Below, piece after piece: positions 9,254 to 21,054 of a stretch of 44,262 nucleotides of DNA (position 1 is the stretch's first letter; every line of letters begins with the position of its first letter). The stretch comes from Mnemiopsis leidyi (Eukaryota; Ctenophora; Tentaculata; Lobata; Bolinopsidae), in assembly GCA_000226015.1 (NCBI GenBank), contig JH156231.1:334329-378590 (forward strand). Direction: 5' to 3'. The position numbers and the translations under genes were made by a program. The notes below the pieces were generated by a model. It worked only from the letters and a program-made list of their open reading frames with translations, had not been told where the DNA came from and searched no databases.

Positions 9254-11260
9254 AGACCTAGTGTATAAAACTCTCCGTTAGTAGGAAACGTTGGTATACA
9301 ATATACATGTTAACAGTTTTAAACTATTTCAACACTACAAATTAAATACATTTATTGAGAATGATTATGAACGTGTCTGTTCGAAATTATTTCGAGTAAA
9401 AAAGTTTCCTAAAAGATCGCATTTCTTAGTCATACAGAGAAAAGTAACATTCAAATCAGAACTGTTATGAGACTAAATAACTATCCGCTGCTACTACAAA
9501 TATACATGTATATTCATGTTAATTTTAACACTGAACAGCACAGTCTGCTGTCAAGTGAATTAATAATAGATTTGGACTTTAGATTTCGATTTCAAATAGT
9601 TGCTCATTCATAATCATAATCAGAAGTTATTTCATTGATGAACCTGGTTGGCCAAACGACACGGTTGAACAATTGTGCAAATCATTTGGATAAATTAATG
9701 GCCAGCTCCGAGTATACAACCCTTCATTTTCATGACAATTGCTCTAATCAACAGTTTATTTGCTGAAAGGATCAAGCTATTTTTAGAATTGAGATGATCT
9801 AGACATGATTATTGAAACTTCTTCGCAGTATGTTATGATGACAAGTAAAACGAGGTAAATAAATTTGATAAAATAGAGTAAGTATGACAAATCTTCTAGT
9901 TCTAGATATTTTACAAGTTACGGTGTATTAAATAACAGAATGTGTGCATCTAAAAATAGATATATATCTTAAACAAAACTAATACAATAGTTATATTACA
10001 GTCTACGTTACCAATCAATGATCTGTCTTAAGTTTATGAAAAATACACGTACTTTGCACCTAAAAGTCTATCTGACAAAATATGATCCCCCGCACAATTT
10101 CTTTATGAAGACTAGAAAATTAGCTGTAGTATACCCCGAATTAAATTTAGAATGAAAAACAAACTTGTATATTTCACCCGTTCTCAAAATAATGCTAACA
10201 GTGACAAAAATATATACCCTACTCACACAACGATCGTGATAATTGGCCAAGTCTGCGATTGTGTGTAACGATTCACAGTATGACACCGAAGAATATTTTA
10301 ACGAAATATTCAACTTGCCTTTTGGAACTTATATGTCGGGACGGAAAATCTGTCTCCACGCCAATCATTATAATGTCTGAACATCAGTGGCCCGCGATGT
10401 ATTTGACATAAAATACGAATTTGATGACATTTCATTACACTTTGAGGCCTGAACACAAAATCTAAGAAAACAGAAAATGATAGCAATCTAACTTCAAATA
10501 TGATACAGTTATTTCTTAAATCACTTGGTTATGGAAAGAAACACGAAAAGTTCACATGTAATGTATTTGGTATCGGTTAATAGAAAGCATCAAACTGAAC
10601 TATAAATGTCAAAAAAAACCTTTTACAAAAACTTGATTTTATTTTCACAGAGAAAGAAAAAAACGAAAAAAACACACTTGTACCTTAATAACTTTAATTT
10701 AATCAAACCTACTTATTTTATTTTTCAAAAATTCTTAGAAGATAACAAAAAGTTAGAAACTGCTTATAACTGTATTGAAAGTTGCATTAGGCTACCATGA
10801 ACAATCATGACAATTGAAAATTAAAAGATTTAAATATAAAACAATAATGATGGGTTCCTAAATTTTCGATTTTGATCATATAAATACAGATCATCAAAAA
10901 CTCAAATTTACTGTTAAGGTTTAACATCTTATTCTTCATCAAATAAACATTAAACAAATACGGCTGTTTGGATTAAAAATAAACTTTGGATATCAATTAA
11001 ATCTAGTATGAAATGCCAACCAAATCCAGTTCTTATCAAAAATATGCTAACAATTTCTTGAAAACGCACTTTGTGCGGTCATAAAATCCTTTGCTAACAA
11101 ATTCTTTAAACTGAGTTTCCTCTGGTAAGAAATAGACGATTAAAGTTAATCCCACATATCGTAAAGAGGTTTAGCTTGACTTCCCGCTGAACTTTCCGCG
11201 CCACGCTGGCAGCTCAAATCTTCACATTTAGAACTTGTCAATGTTCTCTAGCAATAAGCT
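9254..11260. other. 2-kb AT-rich intergenic region
   Basis: No ORF here has coding character. The short ORFs at 10068-10313 and 10606-10800 are AT-driven and lack conserved motifs. The right part should be the 3' untranslated region of the glutamine-rich gene. Nothing else is seen. Confidence 0.6.
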
Positions 11261-11562
11261 TCAAGAACCCTTGGCTTCGCGAGTTTCGGTTTTGATGGGG
11301 AGGTTCAGGAACTGGTTCACATCCATTTCTTCCTCGCTCTGGGGAGAAGAAGTCCTCTCATCCTCATCCCCTATCATCCCCTGATCACCGAACCCAAAGT
11401 TTTGGTCCTGGGAAAACTGGGGATAGTGCCCACCACCCCAGTACTGCGGAGCACCGCTCGTGATAGGGGTGTAGCCCTGAGGGGCCGGGACCGCCTTCTG
11501 CATTTCCGGCTGTTTCTGTAGGTATTGTTTGTAGAGAAGAGGGGGGAGTTGCTGCTGCTGCT

Positions 11563-11593
<31 letters not shown>

Positions 11594-14482
11594 GGCGGGG
11601 TGGTGATAGGAGGATGCCTGGTGGTGAGGGTGATGAGGAGCCACCTGCTGGTAACCCTGATGAGCGTGCATCGATGTAGGAGGATGCTGTTGCTGCTGAG
11701 TTTGCTGCTGATGCTGACTCTGCGGTTGACTCTGCTGCTGATGCTGAGGTGTCTGTTGACGGTACATTTGCATCATGTTCTGGTAGAGGTGCTGCTGGTG
11801 GTGCAGCTGAGCGAAGTTGACATGCTGCTGCTCCCGCTGAGCCGGGGCCGGAGTCTGTGCCGGAGTAGAGCCGGATTGCTGCGAGTAGGGGCAGTCCGCT
11901 GTTTTCTTTGCCTTTTTCTGCTTCTTCTCCGCCGGGAAAGATATGGGAGAGTGTATCTGAATATTGACTCGATTGTCAGTGCAGTCATCAGATGTTTTCT
12001 TCCTTGATTTCCGTTTGGAGGCAGCAGGTGGTGCAGATTTCTTGGAATCGCGTGCCAACATTTGCATTTGCTGCGCCTGCATGTAGTGAGTGTACTGGGC
12101 TTGTTGTTGCTGGTACATTTGATTCTGGTACACAGGATTGGCAAAGCGTTGATCTTGTTTGTTAGCTTGAGAGCTTACGGCTTGACTCGGGTCATTAGCC
12201 ATGGCATGCTGGGATACTGCAGGGTTGGCTACAGAAGAGTAATATTGCTGCTGGGTATGGTAGGGAACTTGGGGGCTTTGGTTGTAGACGTTCGACATAG
12301 ACTGATGATGCATCTGTTGGGTCAGCTGTCTTTGTTTTTGCTGAGCAAGCATGTTAGCATGCATTTGGGACTGAGTCATGTGATTTTGGATCGCATCAGA
12401 AGCTTTCGGTTTCTTGCTTTTCGATTTGCTTGGTGCACTTTTGGGCTTAGGCTTTAGTTTTGGTTGCTGCTGAACACGCTGTATCTGACTCGGTTGCATG
12501 TACATCTGCTGCGGCATGAGTCTGGGTTGAATCATCTGGGTTCCAGCAAAATAAGTCTGATACTGAGGTTGCTGATACTGGAATTGCTGATAGGGCTGTT
12601 GTTGCTGGATCAAAACAGGTTGCGGCTGAAGCTGGGGAGAACTCTGGATCTGGGGTTGAATATCGTAGTTTACAGGACTGAGGAGAGTCGGAGGAGGGGT
12701 CTGTTGGACTACATCATGTTGAGGGGTGGAGGTAGTGCTGGAAGGTGTGGAGTCCGGGGTAACATTCTTACTCAGACTCTCGCTTCCTTGATCTTGAGAA
12801 GATGCTGGAGTCATGATATACTGGTCCAAAGAGGTGGACATAGGGGTAGTGCTGTAAGTGTGAGCGGTAGTTGTCACGGACTGACTGACCTGACAAGTTT
12901 GGGAGACAACACTTGAAGGTTGGGACATCAGGTAAACAGCCTTGCTCCCAACTGGCATCTGGAGTTGTAGTGGAGCAGGCTGCTTCTGAATGAAGATCGG
13001 TTGACCGTTTATGACCTGAGTCCCATTGTTTATAAACTGCTGGCCTGGTTGAGCCTGAATAAACTGAGTAGCCGGAACCATCTTGGTTTGATTAGGCAGA
13101 GTACCGCCTGGAGGCATCTGTATCAATAGTTGATATCCCTGGTTGGACTGCACAGCTTGAGCTGGAATGGCCTGATAGACAACTTGTTGTTGCACGTTTG
13201 TCGTGGATGAGGAGGACGAATTCTTTTTAGCAGCTTTCTTTTTAGGCTTTTGTTTCTCTGTTTTCTCGTCTTCCTTCGACTCGGTAGTTGAGTTGAGATC
13301 TGACTGTTCCTTACTCTCCTCATCTCTAGGTAGTCCGGGAGTGGTTGCTGGAGTGCTGCTGCCACTGCACGGCCCAGGAGAAGATTTCAGTGGAGTTCCC
13401 ATCTGTACTCCAGCTACATTAGCGTTTTTATTGAACGCAAAGTACCCATCCAACTCTATCTGTCGCCTCAAAATCTCGTTTTCCTCGATCATCCGCTGAA
13501 CGCTGACAGTTGGGGGTTCAATGACTCGCTCGTCAATAGCGCGAAGAGCGTCGGTAATGGACGATTTCCCGGCACTCGATGATGTTGGAGTGGAACTGGA
13601 ACTGTCCCTGCTGGAAGCGGGAGGAGTCTCAGGTGTACGGGGGATGGGGACCTTGTAGGTACACTTTCCATCCTCCACCTGCGCCAGAATAGCTTGAGTG
13701 GGCCTCACACTCGACACCACTTTAGAGGGTTTTCGGTTTCGTTTAGCAGGATTTGAGGGTTGGATATGGGTCTGGTGAGTTGCTAGCCGAGGTAGTGGAA
13801 GTTTAAGGGGTGGTGGAGGTTGAACTGTGGCAGTGTGGGTAGCGTTCATTAGGAAGGACTGTTGGGGGTTCGTAGGAGGAGCAGGCAAGATAGATCGAGG
13901 TTTAGGGGCAATGTTGGTGGGGTTAGAACTAGAGACAGCTCGGTTATTGTTATGAGTGTTGTTGTTATTGTTATTGTTAAAGTTCTGTACTTGAACTTGT
14001 TGCCGCATTTGTTGTTCCTGATGGTTGACGGGAATGTTTTGAAACAGGATAGGTGTCGGGTCGTCATGCTGTAGTGGGGACAGCGGCTTTATCAGGGGCG
14101 ACCAGTTTGTTGTGTTGTACTGAAATAACAGGGTTTTACTTCGCATATATTTCACAATTTACTGAAGGTGAGGAGATTTTTATTTTAGGATTTGACTGAA
14201 ATTTGTTCGCAACTTGTTCGTCCGATTTATCTTGGAAAATTGAAAAAAATTACTGAAGGCATGTCAAAACACTAGAATTCAAAGAGCTAGATGAAGGTTC
14301 ATGAAAATCACGACACTACAAATTCTAAATTTCGCTGACGAGATTTTATTTACCTTCTCGGCGAATTCTTCCAAAGAAACCCCCGTGGTTGGAGGGTTCT
14401 TGTTCCAATGAGAGGAAGTGTCAAGTGGAGGGAGCGGCTGACAGGACGCTCCGACCGCCGATTTGGGCGCTGCCTTGCACAT
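11261..14482 (-). CDS. Large glutamine-rich nuclear-type protein
   Basis: Exons 14354-14482 (from the in-frame ATG; the exon extends to an acceptor at 14504) and 11261-14119 join in phase across GTAAAT...TTTCAG, giving about 995 residues. The protein is disordered: Asn repeats near 90-102, a Pro-rich stretch, KKKAAKK-type basic clusters, Ser/Thr-rich tracts and a long Gln/His/Pro-rich second half with QQQHQQQQQQQ runs coded by CAG/CAA. One predicted helix, VQRMIEENEILRRQIELDG (about 250-268), looks like a short coiled coil; it faintly recalls the SS18 N-terminal domain, which is not enough to assign it. The acidic C-terminus ends near FLNLPIKTETRE. A transcriptional co-regulator is inferred. 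The gene starts 493 bp after the RAD54L2 stop on the same strand; an upstream coding exon is possible. Confidence 0.75.
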
Positions 14483-14974
14483 GGGCGTCACACGATTCAC
14501 AGGCCTGGTGAAGAAATGACATAACTACCTAGTGGGCAGGGTTCCAGTTTACTCCTAAGAAGATAAGTAGAGGTCGTTCACATACCATAAAATAAGTTTT
14601 AAATTCAATTTGGAACCGTGAACCTTCCGTAAAAATTGATAGAATACACTAGAAAGCAATTTAGGAAAGTGATATGCGAACGGCTCCTTATTTTTATCTG
14701 AAGGTAATTTCTGGTGAAATCCACTTTATCAAGCTGTTTCAGATTCAATCTAGCGAACTCAATGAAATATCAGGATGTATTATAATACAAATTAATATAA
14801 GGGCTTAACAACATAATATTTAAGTCAACATGGTCAAACAAATTAAGCTTCACAGACAAAGCTGAGTAAGGCAATGAGATAAAGAGTATCTCAAAACAAC
14901 TAAAGATGAAGTGAATTTCATCCACCTTCCCTTCGTGATCAAATAAGAAAATTCTTGTTAAAAACTTCTCAATC

Positions 14975-17900
14975 TTAATCTGAATCTGAAACTAAAACAA
15001 TCGGATTTTCGGGAGCAATGCCCGTTCTGGTCACACTTCCAGACGCTCTCACTTCGCCCAGTCCATTGTCTCTGCTCACAACACTAGCTATGGGTATCTC
15101 CATGGGCTGTAGATTATCGTCCTCCACCTCCAGTAGATCCACTACTGTAACCCCTCTTCCGGATGCACTGCTCCCCATCGCTCCTCGAACTGTCGGATGA
15201 ATCTCCAACCCGTCAAAATCGAATGTTCCAGAAGAAATTGCTTGCTGACAAAGCTCATCGTTCCGTTTTCTCTTCCGCAAATCTGACGGCCTTGCAGCCC
15301 GTTGCCGGATTATCTGTCGGGCTTCCTCATCAAAGTAAGGGTTGGTGGGGTTTTTAAAAGTCATTAGGTACGGTGCAGCGACTTGCATGTTATTTCTCTG
15401 AATCTCGGTAACTTTGCCGGTCGGTGTTGGGGAGTTCCAGGCATGGTATGGTGGAGGAGAGGGGGTCAGGTGAGCTCCAGAGGTGGGGTCTCTGTCTCTG
15501 GCCGGTAAAATTAATCTGTTTGCCATGAGGGGAGGTGATCTGGTCCGGGGTGGGTGAGATTTACTCCGGAGGGGAGGGCCGTAATTGGACGTCTTTGGGA
15601 CTGCATTCACTATTCTTCCGTGCTCGGCAAGGATCCTAAACAGATGTTACAGGATGTGTGAAGAGGTGACGAAAGCATGGGAAAGATGACATGAAATGTA
15701 TGTTAAAGGATTCGGCATGATATGAAGCCAAACTTACTTGGAATAAGTGTTGGAGAAGCCACCAAAGCCTTTGTTCATTTGCTTCTCGAATTGATAACTC
15801 TTTTTTGCCAACATTTTCTCCTCTTGCGTCAACCGCTCGTTCTATTAATAGAATTATTTACTGACACGTATAACCCAATAACAAATATTTGTTGGACGAT
15901 ATTTTTTTTACAAACGGTACTTTAATAATTGTGGAGCCCCAAGTAAACAAGGCCAATAAACGATTACTGCAGCGGCATCTAATGAGACCTTACATTAATG
16001 GCAGTAAGCTAAAGGCCATGCTACTTACAAACTCTAAAAATACTTTGCATACTTACAACTACTCACAAAACCCCAAAATCAAACCGGAAACGCAAATCAC
16101 GAAAAGTAGAGTTTCACCTTGTTTTCGATGAGTAGGGATTCGTGAGTGAAGGGCGCAGCGGTCAACAGATCCGAGTGGGACTCCAATACTGCCCGCAGCA
16201 CTGCGTCGTCTATTTCGGGGATGGTCTGATGGAATATATAGTGACGTCAGTGCAGTGAAGAAAGACAGGGCGGTTCTGCACTGCCGATATTTGTGCGCTA
16301 GAATTTATCAGTCGTTCAGCTATTATTGAAATAGAAGCCGCATTATAGGCGTCAGTATTGGAGACGGCAGATATAAGTGATAAAGTTTTATTTTAGGAAA
16401 GTGAATTTCTAATGTTGATAAGTTAAAATTCTTTCGCTATTTGCTTGTTAATTTAAAGCCATAATTGGAAATGTTTTCATGCTAATAACATTGATAGAAG
16501 CCACCGCAAAAATGCCGAATGACCAGTACTGGATCGGTGTAATAATTTGCGTAGGCAGCGCAATTAGTCATCCAACTTAACGACAACCGCCTCATTAAAT
16601 CAACAACAGAATAATTGTCATTAATGAGCTGGAAAACGACCGAACAAATCATCACCCACATTTTTCCAGCTGTTTTCATCCCTAGTTGGAACCGTCTCAG
16701 AAGACACCATCTCGTAATTTTCAGCATTGCTGACGATCTCGGAGCTGGAAAACTGCTTCTCGACGTTCTGCTCGTCAACAACCCTGCTGCTCATCCCTTG
16801 TTTTGTAATCTGCGAGGGGAGGAGAAATGGTGTTAAGAAGGGTAAACTTGAGGGATTCAACATGTGAGCGAGCATGGTTGACATTAGGAGTTTAAACGGG
16901 AGCATGGTTGTACAATCATGTAGGGGTGACAAATTTTAACCTTCCTAAAGCTTGACCTGTCAACTTTTAGTTGTAATGAGTGCACGCAGTAAGCCTGCGA
17001 TTCAAGTTAGAACCTTCACAATGAGGTGTATGAGTTTTGACTGATGGGGCAGGGACAGGTGACACTTGACAGAAAGTCATTTTGTTCTAGTGAACTACGT
17101 GGGTTGCTATTTTCACAGCAATCACGTCATCGAACAAGGTGGTATTCAGCCATGTTGTTAGTTTTATCTCGACCTTTAGCATAGAATATCAATAACAATA
17201 GACTTATTATTTGCATGAATTTAAAGTAAATTTGTAATTTTCCATGGTCCGCTTAGATCCTTTAATAAACAAGGACATCTGAAAAGAAAGACTCAACAAA
17301 AACAACGACAGCAAGTGTAGACAAGACAAAGTAACATTGACTGTTGCAGTAAGCAGTACACAAACTTACTTCAAAACACCTCATCATCTTGACGACACAC
17401 CGCTACAGCTCCAAAACATCGCTCGACACAGAGCAAACTAAACCGAATTTTCCTCCCTCCACGAATTTACCACTCTCCACGAATTTTCATGTATAATGCT
17501 TAACGTCGTTTCCCACGAGAAACATTTGACTCCGAATATTATTATATTCCTACACCAAGCCACCGCTCACCGTTAACAAACTGTAATATATACCAGGGTA
17601 TAACATACGAAAAAGTACGGCTTCACAAGACCATGACGTAATAAAGCACCTGGAACTTGAGTGGAACTGTTTGTCGGTCCCTTTATAAACTTGACAACAA
17701 AACTGAAAGCTGGGACAGCTGACTCGGCTCATGAAAAGTGTTCTTTACTTTTAAGTCACCTACTCATTCTGTAAAGTAGTCGTCCTGTAATAGAGCAGGC
17801 CGGGGGAGCGATGGCAAATGTGATTTGGAGTAATTGTTGTAAAGGTCTTTACAGTAAGCTAAACTTATGCCAATTGTCAACACCGGAATTGTAAAATTCT

Positions 17901-20900
17901 GAACTTGGCTTGAATACGGAAAATTATTCCGGTACTCAGAATTTAAAAAGCTTGAAAACAGAGGGTTAATGTTGAAGCCTACACAAAAGCTAGGTAGTGT
18001 ATGAGTCGGGTAATTTTTGTGATAAATCCGCAGCACACGAACTATGAAGTTGAAGTTTAGGGAATTATGAATACAGCCATAAAATTTTGGGGACAGCACA
18101 GTTGCTGCAACAAATTTATGTTTTCTCGACTTTAGTGAGTGTCTACTTCGCAGAAGTGGGATTCGGGATATTTGATGGTGTCACTAACAGAGAGGGTCTA
18201 GAAACAGGGCTGAACATTAACGACCTGGTTGGGACTTTTAAACTTCTGACAGGTTTGAAAGATTTGTCCAACTTTGCTACAGGAGTAAGGCGGCGGGATC
18301 CAGTACAAGTTTACTGGTACTATTCTGAAAGTGACAATGAACCCAATGGCACGTCGCAAATTTGCTCCATTATAGTTGAGAGACACAGAGCAATGAATCC
18401 TGTAACCGGTTTCTCCCCCAAATCATGGATAGGCAGAACAAAAGACATTCCATCATGTCAGACTTGGCCAGATCGCAGACTATACCAAGTGTTTGAGGAG
18501 GGTGGTATGCAGCGGCTGAAGAAGCTGTGTGAGCCCCACATCGCACTCTCCCAGACAGAAAACATGCCCGGTACTCAGCAGCAGGTGTCCCGGTCTACGA
18601 CACCCGTTATCACCAAGCTAGACAGATTCTTGGGGGAATTGAGTGCAAATCTTTTCACGCCTTCCGGCAGTCGTTATTAGGGTTGAGTCTCGGGTGGGTG
18701 AGAACAGTCGAACAGCATTTTTACAGTCACTGCTACGGTTATTTCAGGTTTTCCAGTAACTATAGCACCGGTTACAGCGACGGTAATTTTGTTAGGGAAC
18801 TCGGTGATATCGCGATGTGTAGGCAAAAGTCAGATTCGCTACGGCGAAATAATAAATTTGTTCTAGACATAAGACACAGCAAATATGAGAGTTTGTCGGC
18901 TCTAACTTGAGGGAATGTCTGGAATCGGGGTGCCACATTTAACTTATGTCTGCTACATTGTTATATAATACTTTCACCACTGATACATTGACAAGAATGA
19001 GAGTGGACAGTGGTCGATATATCTGACACCTGGCTCACAAATGATACGCAAAATTTCATATGAGTTAACGAAAATTGGGGAATAAGAAGGAACTTTGATG
19101 CAGATCTGAAATTGAATTTTTAACCTTTGCAGTATCAGTATAACGATCAGTAGAACTGAATTATATGTATTATCACAAAAATACTCCCAAAAGTACTGGG
19201 GGTCCAATAAATAGAGCACAAGACTCAATCATAACATGTGGCACTCAGACAAAATCAACCCCAACTGAAAAACTTGTTAACCTGATGATCAGTAACGAGG
19301 AAGTCGTCCTCGTCACAGTCCACGTAATTGATCTGGACGTAGGCCGGTACTCGGTTGTACATGTGAAACCTGATCATCTTCTCAAGATCGACAGGAAGTT
19401 TCGAGTGTCACGTGATCTTTAAGTACCAGAGCTACAGTAGGATGAGAGGTGGAAGGCAGCAGGACTTCTAGACGTTATCAGCTGGATTTCAAGTCACCCG
19501 ACTTCCTGGCCTCCCCTCACCATTACTTTGTACAAAGAGTAAATGCGTCAAGTCAAAGTATATAAATTACATTTTGTACGTTTTAAAAGGCGAATTCTAC
19601 TACAATACAAGTATAATACAAGTATCTAACGATATATTCACAAGGTCAGGTTGACACAGTGACACGACTCAACACTACAACAAAGGGCAGCTACTCTGAG
19701 AGGAGGCTGTACTCTCTATACAATGTAAATACAAGGTCACATTGAATGTCACGAATTGTAGACGGGAGCAATGGGGAGGGATAAAATCAGAGCACAAAAG
19801 GCGACCTGTAACAAGCAAATCCTTGGCAGAGGAGAGGGGGAGCTGACTGGGAGAAAAAGTGCAAGGTTTGGATTGTAATTTCAAGACAGGTTCCTTTGAG
19901 TGATTTACTATATTAGGGTTTGACGATCAAGATAATAAAGAAGTTGTTTTATAATTAGAAATCTTATAAATATCCTGTTGTCAAACCATTGACTGGTTGT
20001 TAAGTAATGATGTTGGCAACCCCCCATATGCGATTATGCAGCTCATAATAGGGCATTCAAATTAAATTAGCTAAACAAAGAATAGCGACGCGATAGCAAT
20101 AGTAAACAGAGAGAGAGAGAGAGAGAGAGCAGTACAAGTAACTAGCAGTACTAAAGACACCTAGACCATTTAGTATGACTCACAAAATTTACATTACCGT
20201 TTAAAAGAAGACAGTCAGTCATAAACAAAATGTAAATATTTAAAAAAATAAACCTTTAATTGAAAAACTAGAAGGTGAGGGCGCGAACAACAGTGCGGCA
20301 CACCAAACAACACCGTGTTATGTAGAGTTTGAGCTGCCAGCTAGCTGCAGCAACGCTGTGCAGTAGAGAGGGAGAGCTAGCTGCACAGCTCACAATACCC
20401 TTACTGCAAATAATCACACTTTAAAATGTCAGCACGTTTGTTAGGTGTCGCGAACTTCGAACGACACATATCTACCGCTAATGTGATGGAAAACTTGGCA
20501 CTCAGGGTCAAATAAGCTGCACTTCGGAGGTCATACAACCGGCGGTAGTTGGGACGAATATTTGCAGGATAAACGGGACCTGGAGCATAGCGGGTTTGTA
20601 AGATTAGTTCGTGGGGAGAAACCCAGGACAGGGAGCACGTGGCGGAAGTTCCGCGCGGAACCTGACATTTTAACACCTGACTTGTACTTCACCCACCCTA
20701 CAAGCTCCTGTGTTGTGTTCCCCGGTTGAGACAGCTTTACTTCGGACTGTAAAGACGGGCAACCAATTTAGAGACAATACCGCACCGGCGGTCCTCAAAC
20801 CGCAACAAAAGCAGAGAGTATTGAGTAATTACAAGGCAAGCCATCTTAAAAACGACAAAATACTTTGGGAAAGTGCGATAAAGCTTCGGTGTTATACCGG

Positions 20901-21014
20901 CCGTATATATAAACTGCGTGAGAGATTAGGGATCCAGTTACTCGAGTCGTGATATGTGTGTCTCGAGCAGCAGGACGTAGATCGCAAGTGTTTTTAACAC
21001 GTTTTCTAACTACA

Positions 21015-21054
<40 letters not shown>

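Noticed and set aside
11525..12916. Three + strand ORFs rich in leucine (11525-12007, 12062-12457, 12464-12916)
   Set aside because: They are the complement of CAG/CAA-rich glutamine codons of the minus-strand gene; leucine runs such as LLLLLLML come directly from CTG/TTG and show no other coding signal.
16482..16781. Minus ORF reading [20 protein letters not shown] onward
   Set aside because: It overlaps and follows a RAD54L2 exon in another frame and lies in the next intron; no splice partners or family resemblance were found.
19165..19422. + strand ORF of 85 codons
   Set aside because: It is opposite the PB1-like frame; neither frame is strong, and this one lacks recognisable motifs or a good acceptor.
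20401..20676. 91-codon minus ORF in the RAD54L2 intron
   Set aside because: It begins with GTG, its nearest ATG is in another frame, and no motif or splice site supports it.
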